Shown piece by piece: positions 9,210 through 17,946 of a DNA stretch of 40,437 nucleotides (position 1 is its first letter; each line of letters starts with the position of its first letter). A program made the translations under genes and the position numbers. The stretch comes from an uncultured Clostridia bacterium (GTDB lineage Bacteria; Bacillota; Clostridia; Christensenellales; UBA1242), in NCBI GenBank assembly GCA_944372365.1, contig CALVYP010000006.1, positions 1-40,437 of the forward strand. Direction: 5' to 3'. The notes beneath the pieces are model-generated. The model searched no databases and was not told the origin of the DNA. It saw only the letters and a list, made by a program, of their open reading frames with translations.

Positions 9210-10484
9210 TTATTGTTTGTTTTTAGATTTTAAAAGCTCAATAAGCTTTGACATTAAAATGTCGTTTTGGATGTAAGAGATTTCATATTCGCTTAATGAT
9301 TTTTCCATCTCTTCACATGTTTTATTCTGCATGCTTGCCATTTCATGCAATTTTTCATGAAATTCTTCATGCGAAATTTGAATGTTTTCGTCTTTTATAA
9401 GTTTTTGCAACACAAGCCTTGTTTTAAGCGATTTTTTGGCTTCTTCAAAATATTCTTTCTCAAACTCTTCTTTGCCTTTGCCAAGATATGAAAGATAATC
9501 GTCAAGTTTTATGTTTTGATACATAAGCCTGTTTGAAAAATCTTCAATAAGATGTTGTTTTTCATGCTCGATCATTTGAGTTGGAATGTCAACCTGTGCT
9601 TTGTCAACAAGCGCTTGAATGAGATCATTTTCAAACTTATGCTCGTTTTGATGTTGCTGAGCGTCAAGCAACTTTTGCTTTATTGATTTTTTGTAGCTTT
9701 CAATGCTGTCGAACTCGGTTGCAAACGAAACAAGTTTGTCAGTAAGCTCTGGCAAAATCTTTTTCTCAACCTTTTTAACCGTAACTTTAAAGTCGGCTGG
9801 TTTTCCTGCCAAATTTTCAGCAGGATATTGATCTGGGAAAGTTACTTTAACAACCTTTTCTTCACCCGCTTTCACACCAACAAGTTGTTCTTCAAAACCA
9901 GGGATGAAAATGTGTGAGCCAAGCTCAAGCCTATAATCGTTGGCGCTGCCGCCTTCAAACACTTTGCCATCTGTACTGCCTTCAAAGTCGATCAACAAAA
10001 AGTCGCCATTTTCGCTTGGCTTGTCGCTTTCTTCAAATCTTGCTTGGCTTTCAACAAAGCGGTTTAACTCAGCTTCAACCTGTCCGTCGCTTACGCTTGC
10101 TTTTTGCTTTTTAACATTAAGCTCTATTGGCCCAAGTTCAACTTCTGGCATAAGTGTTACACTCATGCTTACTTCCAAGCCGTCGTCTGTCATTGAATCA
10201 ATGGAAACATGTGGATAGTCGGCTGGCTCGATTTCAGGATTGTTAGATAAAAATTCGCCATATTCTTTTGAAACAATCTCTTCAAAAGCGTCGTCAAAAA
10301 ACACTGTGTCGCCATAGGTTTTTTCAATAACTTTTCTTGGCGCTTTGCCCTTTCTAAACCCTTGAATGTTATATTTGCCTTTGTTTTTTTCGTAGGCTTC
10401 TTCAACTGCTTTTTTCCAGTTTTCGCCTGAAACTTTAAGCTTTAATTTAAGTTCTCCTTTTTGACTTTTTTCGCGTGTAATCAT
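9210..10484 (-). CDS. tig: Trigger factor (ribosome-associated chaperone and prolyl isomerase)
   Basis: 424 residues from the ATG at 10484, with AAAGGAGA upstream; an upstream start would be non-conserved. The N-terminal ribosome-binding domain carries the GFRKGKAPR signature (about 49-57). An FKBP-type isomerase domain spans about 155-240 (GDFLLIDFEGS ... LGSHIFIPGFEEQL). A long helical chaperone domain fills the rest. It binds near the exit tunnel and protects nascent chains. It leads the tig-clpP-clpX operon from the promoter at 10515-10543. Confidence 0.97.
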   Translation of the reverse strand: MITREKSQKGELKLKLKVSGENWKKAVEEAYEKNKGKYNIQGFRKGKAPRKVIEKTYGDTVFFDDAFEEIVSKEYGEFLSNNPEIEPADYPHVSIDSMTDDGLEVSMSVTLMPEVELGPIELNVKKQKASVSDGQVEAELNRFVESQARFEESDKPSENGDFLLIDFEGSTDGKVFEGGSANDYRLELGSHIFIPGFEEQLVGVKAGEEKVVKVTFPDQYPAENLAGKPADFKVTVKKVEKKILPELTDKLVSFATEFDSIESYKKSIKQKLLDAQQHQNEHKFENDLIQALVDKAQVDIPTQMIEHEKQHLIEDFSNRLMYQNIKLDDYLSYLGKGKEEFEKEYFEEAKKSLKTRLVLQKLIKDENIQISHEEFHEKLHEMASMQNKTCEEMEKSLSEYEISYIQNDILMSKLIELLKSKNKQ

Positions 10485-10514
10485 AAAATTTCTCCTTTTA
10501 TTTGACTGCACATT

Positions 10515-10543
10515 ATTTTAGCACACAGTTGTGGTTTTGACAA
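10515..10543 (-). promoter_or_regulatory. Promoter of the tig-clpP-clpX operon
   Basis: TTGTCA (10538-10543), a 17-base spacer, then TAAAAT (10515-10520) preceded by an extended -10 TGC. The downstream half, TGTGTGCTAA, is shared with the promoter at 39937-39965. Confidence 0.65.
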
Positions 10544-10602
10544 GCGAAAGCGCAAGAATATTTTAAATTGACGAAAAAAGAAGCCTTGTTTTATGTCGAA
10601 AA

Positions 10603-10622
10603 AAAAGACCTTTCGGCCTTTT
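10603..10622 (-). terminator. Terminator of the gap operon
   Basis: On the minus strand AAAAGGCC, loop GAAA, then GGTCTTTT and more T. It overlaps the last two bases of the 130-residue membrane protein gene. Confidence 0.8.
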
Positions 10623-11013
10623 ATATGCACATAGCAACAACAAGCGCAATCGTCACACCTAGGCAAAGGCAAATTTTGCCATAATGCCACCATCTTTCTC
10701 GAATAATCGAGCGCTTAAATTTTGCAAAATATTTTTTTCTGTTGTTTTCGATATCTTGCATCGTGATGTTGTTTTTATTTACAAGTTCTGCACAAAAATA
10801 TTTAAACCGCTCTTCATAATCCTTTTTGCTGTCAACATAATCCAAAACAAACTCAATGCCCCAATATAGGAAAAATGCCGCGGTAAACGCCATCAGCAGA
10901 TAACTTTTCGGCCAATCAAAACAATAATATTCAACAAGCGCACCCACCAAAATTGCAGCAAGCAAACAGCAGGTTATTATGAATTTTCTCATATATTTTT
11001 TATAATCTCTCAT
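10621..11013 (-). CDS. Small membrane protein of unknown function
   Basis: 130 residues; family not recognised. Hydrophobic segments lie at about 9-29, 36-56 and 112-130. A basic and acidic amphipathic stretch between the second and third (about 62-110, ending RSIIRERWWHYG) is probably cytoplasmic. It starts one base after the stop of the neighbouring 96-residue membrane protein and ends at a terminator, so it is the last gene of the operon that includes gap. Confidence 0.7.
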   Translation of the reverse strand: MRDYKKYMRKFIITCCLLAAILVGALVEYYCFDWPKSYLLMAFTAAFFLYWGIEFVLDYVDSKKDYEERFKYFCAELVNKNNITMQDIENNRKKYFAKFKRSIIRERWWHYGKICLCLGVTIALVVAMCI

Positions 11014-11014
11014 C

Positions 11015-11305
11015 TTACAAAACTATGTTTACAATATACAGCACAACAATTGAAACAGCGAAAATTACATACAAAATCAGCCACGCAACATGAGTTTTTC
11101 TTTTAACCCAAAGCCCCGCCACAACGATTGTGACAATGTAGGCAATCGCTTCGCCAACAAGCCTAAACGCGTTTGCAACATTTTTACTGCCAAAAATTGC
11201 GCTTAAAAGCAGCGCTATTGCAATGCAGGCTATAGCAATGTATGCTGAAAATTCAACCACCTTTGCCCAAGACCATGCATTTGGTTTTTTGTTGTATTCG
11301 TTCAT
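11015..11305 (-). CDS. Small three-span membrane protein of unknown function
   Basis: 96 residues with about three transmembrane segments (16-40, 48-66, 72-95) and a short polar N-terminus ([10 protein letters not shown]). No motif is recognised. The start overlaps the gap stop by four bases (ATGA), so translation is coupled to gap. It pairs with the following 130-residue membrane protein; the two may act together. Confidence 0.7.
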   Translation of the reverse strand: MNEYNKKPNAWSWAKVVEFSAYIAIACIAIALLLSAIFGSKNVANAFRLVGEAIAYIVTIVVAGLWVKRKTHVAWLILYVIFAVSIVVLYIVNIVL

Positions 11306-12318
11306 TTTTTGCTTCCTTTAAAAATATGTTCTGCCAAATCTACCACTTTGTTTGAGTAGCCCCATTCATTGTCATACCACGCAACCAATTTAACAAAGGT
11401 TGGAGTAAGCATAATGCCTGCCTCAACATCAAACACGCAAGTGTGCTCTTCGCCGATAAAATCGCTTGAAACAACTTTGTCGTCCGTCCAAGACATGATG
11501 CCTTTCATGTTGGTTTTGGATGCCTTTTTAATAGCTTCAACAATTTCTTCATAGGTTGTTGGTTTTTGCAAATTGCAAGTTAAATCCACCACCGAAACAT
11601 TAAGTGTTGGAACACGCATGCTCATGCCTGTGAGTTTGCCTTTAAGTGCAGGAATAACCTCGCCCACAGCTTTTGCCGCGCCAGTTGACGATGGAATGAT
11701 GTTGTAAGACGCCGCTCTGCCACCGCGCCAATCTTTTTTGGTTGCTCCATCAACTGTAAGCTGAGTTGCGGTTGTAGAGTGAACGGTTGTCATCAAGCCA
11801 TCTTTGATGCCAAATGCATCGTTAATCACCTTTGCAAGCGGAGCAAGACAGTTGGTTGTGCAGGATGCGTTGGAGACGATTTTCATATCATTTTTATATT
11901 CATTATGGTTAACGCCCATAACAAACATCGGCATATTTTTGCCCGGAGCAGTTACAATAACCTTTTGTGCGCCGCCTTCCAAATGCTGAGCCGCGCCTTC
12001 ATAATTTGTAAACTTGCCTGTGGCTTCAATTACAATGTTAACGTCCTGCTCACCCCAAGGGATTTGGTTTGGCTCTTTGATTGCAAAAAACTTTGCAGCC
12101 TTGCCGCCGATTATTAAACTGTCGCCCTTAACTTGAGTTGGAATGTCAAACTTGCCGTGAATAGAGTCGTGATCGAGCAGATATTTTGCATAGTCAACAT
12201 CCAAAAATGGATCGTTGATTGCCGCAACTTCAATGCCCCTTTTAGCGCATATCCTTGCCACAAGCCTGCCAATTCTTCCAAAACCATTGATTCCAATTTT
12301 TAATTTTGTTTTAGCCAT
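11302..12318 (-). CDS. gap: Glyceraldehyde-3-phosphate dehydrogenase, type I
   Basis: 338 residues. NAD-binding [10 protein letters not shown] is at 11-20. The active site [12 protein letters not shown] contains catalytic Cys153, and HSTTATQ and WYDNEWGYS complete the family signature. It catalyses the NAD-dependent phosphorylating step of glycolysis. The ATG at 12318 has an AAGGGGG site. Unusually it is not next to pgk or tpi. It lies in an operon with a phosphatase, rpiB and small membrane proteins. Confidence 0.97.
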   Translation of the reverse strand: MAKTKLKIGINGFGRIGRLVARICAKRGIEVAAINDPFLDVDYAKYLLDHDSIHGKFDIPTQVKGDSLIIGGKAAKFFAIKEPNQIPWGEQDVNIVIEATGKFTNYEGAAQHLEGGAQKVIVTAPGKNMPMFVMGVNHNEYKNDMKIVSNASCTTNCLAPLAKVINDAFGIKDGLMTTVHSTTATQLTVDGATKKDWRGGRAASYNIIPSSTGAAKAVGEVIPALKGKLTGMSMRVPTLNVSVVDLTCNLQKPTTYEEIVEAIKKASKTNMKGIMSWTDDKVVSSDFIGEEHTCVFDVEAGIMLTPTFVKLVAWYDNEWGYSNKVVDLAEHIFKGSKK

Positions 12319-12321
12319 TTT

Positions 12322-13089
12322 TTATTCCCCCTTTTCAGCTTTTTTAAACAATCTTTTTCCAGTTTTAACATTTAAAAGATAAATGTTTATCGCTAAAATC
12401 ATAAAAAGCAAACTTAAAAATATTGCACATGCCCATAAAACTCCTGCCAAAAATGTTGCTTTTTCAAAAATAAAATAAACAGCCGTGGCAGCAACGCAAC
12501 CAACAAACAACCCAACAAAGCCAATAAGCATAGTGTTGATTTTAAACTTGCTGTATTCTTTTTTGGCTGGTTTGGAGGCAACTTTAACACTGCTTTGCGA
12601 CATGCCTTTCCATCTGTTGACTCTGGTTGCATATGATAGGTTTGAGATGTTTCTTGCAACAAGAGCCGCCGACTCGCCAAGCGCAACCACCGAAACATCG
12701 CCTTCAAAAAATGTGAAATCAAACAATAATTTGATGATTTTGCGCCAAATTTTGTTAAAAAACATGCAAAATTTGTTTAACTTTTTTGTTGCGCACAGCG
12801 TTATATCCGTTTGCGATGAGATGAACAAATCTAGCTCTTGACTTGAAATCAGTTTTCTTAAAACGATAATTTTCCCATCATCAAGCTCACTTGCAAGGCT
12901 GTTGATTATCTCTTCTTTTTTGCTTTTGTCTGCAAAAATAAAAACCTTAACTTTTTTTGAATTTTTAAAATAGCTTTCGCCTGCCTTGGTTGTTCCAACA
13001 AAAAACTTGCAGTCATCTCGCTTGATGTTTTTTATAAACTGCGCCGCTTGTTCAAAACCATCTATAACTGGCAAAACAATGTTGTTCAT
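12322..13089 (-). CDS. Unknown protein: soluble N-terminal domain plus two C-terminal membrane segments
   Basis: 255 residues, not recognised. Residues 1-105 alternate strands and helices (VFIFADKSKKEEI, KIIVLRKLIS, ITLCATKKLN), suggesting a Rossmann- or receiver-like fold. A basic central segment with SNLSYATRVNRWKGMSQ follows. Two hydrophobic spans lie at about 181-205 and 210-236. It resembles no enzyme by motif. The ATG has AAGGAGAAAGC upstream. It starts 9 bases after rpiB and ends 3 bases before gap, so it is co-transcribed with carbohydrate genes. Confidence 0.7.
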   Translation of the reverse strand: MNNIVLPVIDGFEQAAQFIKNIKRDDCKFFVGTTKAGESYFKNSKKVKVFIFADKSKKEEIINSLASELDDGKIIVLRKLISSQELDLFISSQTDITLCATKKLNKFCMFFNKIWRKIIKLLFDFTFFEGDVSVVALGESAALVARNISNLSYATRVNRWKGMSQSSVKVASKPAKKEYSKFKINTMLIGFVGLFVGCVAATAVYFIFEKATFLAGVLWACAIFLSLLFMILAINIYLLNVKTGKRLFKKAEKGE

Positions 13090-13098
13090 GCTTTCTCC

Positions 13099-13518
13099 TT
13101 ACAATTTTTTGATTCTTCTTAAATGCCTGCCGCCATCGAAATCGGTTGTTAGAAAAACTTTGATTATTCTTATCGCCTTTTTAGGACGCATGTAACTGCC
13201 CGGCAACACCAAAACGTTTGCATTGTTGTGCGCGCGTGCAAGTTCGGCAAACTTTGTGTTTACACAAAGCGCAGCCCTGATTTTTGGATTGCGATTTGCT
13301 GCGATGCTCATGCCGATGCCTGTTCCACAGATGAATATGCCAACATTGTGAGGATCTTCCAAAACCTTTGCAACGCCTTTTTTGGCAAAATCTGGATAGT
13401 CGACGCCCTCCTTTGAGTAAGTGCCAACATCGATGGTGATTATGCTTTCATTGTTAAAAAATTTTTTTATTTCTTCTTTTAATGTATAGCCACGATGATC
13501 GCAAGCCAAAATAATCAT
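13099..13518 (-). CDS. rpiB: Ribose-5-phosphate isomerase B
   Basis: 139 residues. ACDHRGYTLKEEI at the N-terminus, the catalytic CGTGIGMSIAANR with Cys64, and ARAHNNANVLVLPG are diagnostic of the RpiB/LacAB family. It interconverts ribose-5-phosphate and ribulose-5-phosphate. The ATG overlaps the phosphatase stop by four bases. The phosphatase-rpiB pair has the same order as ywlE-ywlF in B. subtilis. Confidence 0.95.
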   Translation of the reverse strand: MIILACDHRGYTLKEEIKKFFNNESIITIDVGTYSKEGVDYPDFAKKGVAKVLEDPHNVGIFICGTGIGMSIAANRNPKIRAALCVNTKFAELARAHNNANVLVLPGSYMRPKKAIRIIKVFLTTDFDGGRHLRRIKKL

Positions 13519-13952
13519 TTTTCTCCTCCAATTTTAACAAGTTTTTCAGCCAGCACTTTGCAGGCTTTGTCAATCAGCAAAGCGCAATCTTCATACGCTT
13601 TTTCATCTTTGCCGTATGGGTCGAAAATTTCTTGCCCAATCAAATCCTTCATCTCAATCACTTTGCCCGCCACCTTGGCTTTAATCGCAGAGGTCATTGC
13701 CACATACAAAGTTTTTTGGTCAAATTTTTTTATCGCTACACTTTTTCGTTTTGTGGCAACCGCACCAAGTTTTTTTAGTGCCTTGCAGGCGTTTGGCGTG
13801 CTCATCTCGCCAGTTGCTGCAAGCCCACGCGAAGAAACTTTAACAAAATTTATATTGCTTTGTTTAAGCGCCTTTTTCATCAGCCGCTCAGCCATAAATG
13901 AGCGGCATGTGTTTCCAGTGCAAATAAAGCATAGTTTAATATTTCCTTGCAT
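13515..13952 (-). CDS. Low-molecular-weight phosphatase, YwlE-like (possible protein arginine phosphatase)
   Basis: 145 residues. The P-loop CTGNTCRS has catalytic Cys11 and Arg17, and the general acid is Asp111 in FDPYG. In B. subtilis YwlE the same P-loop, with Thr at the fifth position, is associated with phosphoarginine rather than phosphotyrosine specificity; here it is Thr15. The neighbour rpiB supports orthology with YwlE. If so, it reverses McsB-type arginine phosphorylation, a tag for ClpCP degradation. No mcsB is in the window. The start at 13952 lacks a visible ribosome binding site. Confidence 0.85.
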   Translation of the reverse strand: MQGNIKLCFICTGNTCRSFMAERLMKKALKQSNINFVKVSSRGLAATGEMSTPNACKALKKLGAVATKRKSVAIKKFDQKTLYVAMTSAIKAKVAGKVIEMKDLIGQEIFDPYGKDEKAYEDCALLIDKACKVLAEKLVKIGGEK

Positions 13953-13977
13953 GAGAAAAGTTTAACATATATTAAAA

Positions 13978-14005
13978 AAAAATCAAAGCACTTACTTTGA
14001 TTTTT
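13978..14005. terminator. Terminator after rsfS
   Basis: Arms AAAAATCAAAG / CTTTGATTTTT with a six-base loop, overlapping the rsfS stop. T runs exist on both strands. It isolates rsfS from the phosphatase operon. Confidence 0.75.
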
Positions 14006-14336
14006 TGTTTTTTAATGGTTTTAAAACATTGATCTCTTTGCTTTTGTAAAGCCTGTCGAGATTATACTTTGCCCTTTCGGTTGCTGTGAAAATGTGAATT
14101 ATAATTGGTTGCGCGTTTAATATAATCCACTCGCCTTTGTGATAGCCATCCTTTTCGCCGTCATATTTGATTTGAACTGCAAGATCGTCGGCAGCCCTTT
14201 TAGCATCGTCACAATTTGCAGCACTGGCAATGATAAAATATTTTTCCTCCCCATTTTCGCTTAAATCAAAGGTGGAAACATTTTTGCACTTAGCCGATTT
14301 TAAAAATTCTACAATTTTTGCTAAAATCTCTCTCAT
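13992..14336 (-). CDS. rsfS: Ribosome silencing factor RsfS
   Basis: 114 residues from the ATG at 14336; a TTG two codons earlier is less likely. Family hallmarks are STFDLSE, YFIIASAANCDDAKRAADDL, and the WIILNAQPIIIHIFTATERAKYNLDRLY segment. It binds L14 and blocks subunit joining when nutrients are scarce. The usual neighbours nadD and yqeK are absent. No clear ribosome binding site is visible, and the gene is monocistronic. Confidence 0.93.
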   Translation of the reverse strand: MREILAKIVEFLKSAKCKNVSTFDLSENGEEKYFIIASAANCDDAKRAADDLAVQIKYDGEKDGYHKGEWIILNAQPIIIHIFTATERAKYNLDRLYKSKEINVLKPLKNKKSK

Positions 14337-14418
14337 ATTCAATTATTTTATAATAATTTTCACAAAAATACAATAAATTTAATGTATTTTTTCACAAATT
14401 TTCGTCAAAAAAACAAAT

Positions 14419-15222
14419 ATGAATAAAATTTCGTTTATTTTTCAATTTATTTTTAAATTTATTTTAATATTTTTGATAACTTTTATTTGGGTTAGATATT
14501 TTGTCGACTCTCTTATTTGGTCGGTTGTGATAAGTTTGGCCGTCACAGCGATTATTGACATTTTAACCAGATTTATTTCAAGAAAAAAACAGCGCGCCTT
14601 AACTTTAAAAAATCAAGAGCGAACGCATGCGGCAAATTGTTTTCTATCGCTGTGCCTAGAAAAAAGCCCATTAAATTTTTTTGAAAAACTTGCCAAAAGC
14701 AAGCACAACGCACAAAAGCAAAAGCAATACATTTTGATTACACACGATGACGGAGAAAAAGTTGTGCTGTATCCGCATCTATCTTTTAATGAATTATCAC
14801 AAGATGATGTGGTGAAAATTTTGATGCAAACCAAAAGCGCGCATGCACAAAAAATTGTAATTTTATGTGCAGATGCTCAAAAACAATGTTTTTCGTTCAT
14901 AAAAAATTTTGACTGTGAAATTTTGATTTTAGATGAATATCAAACCTATCAAAAGCTATACAAGCCTTATGATATTTTTCCTGAAATCAAGGCGCAATAT
15001 AAAAAAGAAAAAGGCCTTGCGTTTAAAGACCTTGTTTGCTACTCACTAAACAAATCGCGCGCAAAAGGGTATTTTATATCTGCGCTGATTTTAATTTTTT
15101 CTTCATTTTTTGTGCGCGAAGCAATCTACTACTGCGTTGTAGCTTCGCTGCTTATAATTTTTGCGCTGATTTCGCTTTACGATCCTTTTTCAAGAAACGC
15201 AAATTACAAAAGCCTGCTTTAA
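14419..15222 (+). CDS. Unknown membrane protein with a soluble domain between two transmembrane pairs
   Basis: 267 residues, family not recognised. Two spans at about 5-25 and 31-49 are followed by a basic stretch ([13 protein letters not shown]). An alpha/beta soluble domain covers about 70-205 ([38 protein letters not shown]). Two more spans lie at about 217-233 and 236-254. The soluble part alternates strands and helices as in nucleotide-binding or nuclease-like folds, but no catalytic motif is clear. No ribosome binding site is visible. It is on the plus strand amid minus-strand genes, and its TAA overlaps the stop of yhbY within TTAA. Confidence 0.75.
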   Translation: MNKISFIFQFIFKFILIFLITFIWVRYFVDSLIWSVVISLAVTAIIDILTRFISRKKQRALTLKNQERTHAANCFLSLCLEKSPLNFFEKLAKSKHNAQKQKQYILITHDDGEKVVLYPHLSFNELSQDDVVKILMQTKSAHAQKIVILCADAQKQCFSFIKNFDCEILILDEYQTYQKLYKPYDIFPEIKAQYKKEKGLAFKDLVCYSLNKSRAKGYFISALILIFSSFFVREAIYYCVVASLLIIFALISLYDPFSRNANYKSLL

Positions 15223-15515
15223 ATAAGCTCGATGTGTTTTACGCCTTGCTTGGTTGAACGCCTGTAAATTATCAGCGTTGAGCCGATGCACTGAACAGGC
15301 TGCGCATTTTGTGACTGACAAATTTCTTGCATCGCCTGCTTGCCGTCTACTGGGCAAGATTTTAGCAGCTTAATTTTAATAAGTTCTCTTGCCTGCAACA
15401 ATAAATCAATTGCCGCAAGTGCATTTTGAGTGATGCCATCCTTGCCAATTTGCATAACAGGATCAAGAGCGTTGCCAAGCGCACGCAACATAGCGCGCTG
15501 TTTGCTTGTGATCAT
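15219..15515 (-). CDS. yhbY: YhbY-type RNA-binding protein (CRM domain)
   Basis: 98 residues. LTSKQR-like N-terminus, the GKDG motif of the CRM fold (about 24-27) and [11 protein letters not shown] are typical. YhbY proteins bind pre-50S particles. It is the last gene of the lysS-nth-obgE-GNAT-yhbY operon, starting within the end of the acetyltransferase gene (ATGA) with an internal TTAGGAGG site. Adjacency to obgE matches its ribosome assembly role. Confidence 0.92.
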   Translation of the reverse strand: MITSKQRAMLRALGNALDPVMQIGKDGITQNALAAIDLLLQARELIKIKLLKSCPVDGKQAMQEICQSQNAQPVQCIGSTLIIYRRSTKQGVKHIELI

Positions 15516-16057
15516 TTTTTCCTCCTAAGCCAATATCTTTGCATTTTGTCATTGTTGTAAACAAGTTCGTCTTCCAAAACGCCGCCCGCTTTTTTAATGC
15601 TTTTGGCAGAGGCGAGATTGGTTTTTAGGCATGTTATTAAAATTTTTTTAAGCCCAAGGCGCTTTGCTTTTCTCATACCCATGCTGATCATCTGTGTGGA
15701 GTAACCCTTGCTTCGCTCACTTGGACGAATGCAGCCGCCAAAATTACCACCATAGAAAAACAGATTTTCATTAAGCCTTGCACGAATTTGCAGCATGCCC
15801 AAAAGTTTGCCATCGCTTTTTCGCCTTAAAAGATATTCAAACGAAGGCACAAAACCTTTTATTGGCACGGTTTTTTGTTTTTCAAAAGCTTTGATGTATT
15901 TCCACCAATCTTCAAATTTATCAAATTGATTAAGCTTGTTTGCACCTGGCATAGAATCGCCTTCGCCGTTGTCGATGAACTCTTGCCTAAACTGCATGAT
16001 TTCAGCGGCGTCTTTTTTTCTTGGTTTAACAAGCACAAGTTTTTCTTTTGTTTTCAT
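15512..16057 (-). CDS. GNAT-family N-acetyltransferase
   Basis: 181 residues from the ATG at 16057, which shares one base with the obgE stop (TAATG). The N-terminal [20 protein letters not shown], the central [15 protein letters not shown], the acetyl-CoA-binding [19 protein letters not shown], and a C-terminal [14 protein letters not shown] are typical of GNAT enzymes. The substrate is unknown. A RimJ/RimL-like protein acetyltransferase is plausible from the operon's translation theme, but that is inference. Confidence 0.88.
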   Translation of the reverse strand: MKTKEKLVLVKPRKKDAAEIMQFRQEFIDNGEGDSMPGANKLNQFDKFEDWWKYIKAFEKQKTVPIKGFVPSFEYLLRRKSDGKLLGMLQIRARLNENLFFYGGNFGGCIRPSERSKGYSTQMISMGMRKAKRLGLKKILITCLKTNLASAKSIKKAGGVLEDELVYNNDKMQRYWLRRKK

Positions 16058-17322
16058 TATTCCACCCACTCAAATTCAATGTTTTTTATCTTAACAATAT
16101 CACCGTTTTTTAAACCCTTTTGTTTTAACAAATCAATTATTCCCATCTCTTGCAACCTTGTTTGGAAATAAGCAAAACTTCTTGGATCGTCAAGCGCAAC
16201 TCCTCTTACAAAGTTGTCAATTTTTCCACCTTCAACAATGAAAGTGCGGTTTTCTTGCTTGATTTGCACACTTGAAAGATCTGGCTGATCAAAATTGAAC
16301 ATTTCAACTTTTACTGGTGGCTTTTTTGGAATTTTGACAAGTTTTTCCAAAATTTTGTTTTTAAGCCCTTCCACACCTTCATGCAAAATTGCAGATATCG
16401 GCATAGGACGAATGCCATATTTTTTTTCAAAATCATCAATTTTTTGATTAAGCTCGCTTTCGCTTAACTCGTCAATCTTTGAAAACACCACAATTTGCGG
16501 AGTTTTTGCAAGCTGAGCGCTATATTTTTTTAATTCCAAATTTATTTTTTCATAGTCATCAAAAACATTTCTACCTTCGCTTTCTGCGGCGTCAATAAGA
16601 TGCACGATCAGCCTTACGCGCTCGACATGTTTAAGAAAATAGTGGCCAAGCCCTGCACCTTCGCTTGCCCCTTCAATCAGCCCTGGGATGTCTGCCACAA
16701 CAAAGGTTTGCCCCTTAACTTCAACCACACCAAGGTTTGGATACAAAGTTGTGAACGGATAGTTTGCAATTTTTGGATTTGCGTTTGAAATAACAGAAAG
16801 CAAAGTGCTTTTTCCAACATTTGGATAGCCAACTAGTCCAACATCGGCGATGGTTTTAAGCTCTAAAATCACCTGCCTTTCTTTTGTTTCAACGCCCATC
16901 TGTGAAAAGTTTGGCGCTTGCTGAACCGATGATTTATAATACGCATTGCCGTGCCCGCCAGCGCCGCCTTTAAGCGCTGTAAAGGTTTGATTGTTTTGAT
17001 TTAAATCGGCAATCACCTTGTTTGACTCGGCATCAATAATCACTGTTCCGCACGGCACATCGATGATAAGATCATTGCCATTTGCGCCAGTTTTAAGTTG
17101 TTTTTTGCCGTCTAAACCATTTTCGGCAAAAAACTTTTTTTGAAAACGAAAGGTGTATAGTGTGTTCATGTTTTGTGTGGCGCGAAAAATAATGTCGCCA
17201 CCTTTGCCGCCATCGCCACCATCAGGGCCGCCATTCATTGTCAATTTAGTGCGCAAAAAACTACGCGAGCCATTGCCGCCATTTCCTGCCTTAATTGAAA
17301 TTTTAACCCTGTCTAAAAACAT
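16057..17322 (-). CDS. obgE: GTPase ObgE/CgtA
   Basis: 421 residues from the ATG at 17322; the GTG one codon earlier is too close to the GGAG site. The Obg glycine-rich domain covers about 1-157. The GTPase domain has G1 GYPNVGKS (165-172), G3 DIPGLIEGA and a G4-like SKID in place of NKxD. A C-terminal OCT domain follows. It acts in 50S assembly and stress control. It overlaps the nth stop (TGATG). Confidence 0.96.
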   Translation of the reverse strand: MFLDRVKISIKAGNGGNGSRSFLRTKLTMNGGPDGGDGGKGGDIIFRATQNMNTLYTFRFQKKFFAENGLDGKKQLKTGANGNDLIIDVPCGTVIIDAESNKVIADLNQNNQTFTALKGGAGGHGNAYYKSSVQQAPNFSQMGVETKERQVILELKTIADVGLVGYPNVGKSTLLSVISNANPKIANYPFTTLYPNLGVVEVKGQTFVVADIPGLIEGASEGAGLGHYFLKHVERVRLIVHLIDAAESEGRNVFDDYEKINLELKKYSAQLAKTPQIVVFSKIDELSESELNQKIDDFEKKYGIRPMPISAILHEGVEGLKNKILEKLVKIPKKPPVKVEMFNFDQPDLSSVQIKQENRTFIVEGGKIDNFVRGVALDDPRSFAYFQTRLQEMGIIDLLKQKGLKNGDIVKIKNIEFEWVE

Positions 17323-17945
17323 CACTTCTCCTTTTTATAAAATTTGCACATATCTTGAAATGGGCAATCGTTGCAATCAGGTTTGATCGCCTTGCATTTA
17401 TATCTGCCAAACAGCACCATTTGATAGTGCAATCTAGACCAATCTTTCTGCATGAAGAATTTTCTCAAAGCAAGCTCAACTTTGTTTGGATCGTCACTGT
17501 CTGCAAGCCCAAGCCTGTTTGAAACCCTTAAAACATGGGTGTCAACCGCAAAAGCATCGCCGCCAAAAGCCACAGAGATGACAACATTTGCAGTTTTTCT
17601 GCCAACGCCACTAAGCGAGCATAACTCTTCCATAGTTGAAGGAACTTGCCCACCAAATTTTTCGATTATATCCTTTGATGCCTGCAAAATGTTTTTTGCT
17701 TTGTTTCTAAAAAATCCGCAAGAATGAATTTTTTCTTCCAGCTGGCTTTGCGAAAGTGAAAGCATGGCCTGAGGCGTGTTGTATTTTTTAAACAGCTCTT
17801 TTGTGACAATGTTAACGCGCTTATCAGTGCATTGGGCAGACAAAATCACCGCCACCAAAAGTTGATAAGGCGTTTTATATTCCAGTTCGCAAGTTGCGTT
17901 TGGAAAAAGTTTGTTAAACTGTTGTGAAATTTGTGCGTTAGTCAT
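17322..17945 (-). CDS. nth: Endonuclease III (DNA glycosylase/AP lyase)
   Basis: 207 residues. The helix-hairpin-helix LSGVGRKTANVV holds catalytic Lys117, and VDTHVLRV holds Asp135. The four iron-sulfur cysteines are Cys184, Cys191, Cys194 and Cys200. It removes oxidised pyrimidines in base excision repair. The ATG has GAGGTGAT upstream and lies 1 base after the lysS stop. Confidence 0.97.
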   Translation of the reverse strand: MTNAQISQQFNKLFPNATCELEYKTPYQLLVAVILSAQCTDKRVNIVTKELFKKYNTPQAMLSLSQSQLEEKIHSCGFFRNKAKNILQASKDIIEKFGGQVPSTMEELCSLSGVGRKTANVVISVAFGGDAFAVDTHVLRVSNRLGLADSDDPNKVELALRKFFMQKDWSRLHYQMVLFGRYKCKAIKPDCNDCPFQDMCKFYKKEK

Positions 17946-17946
17946 A

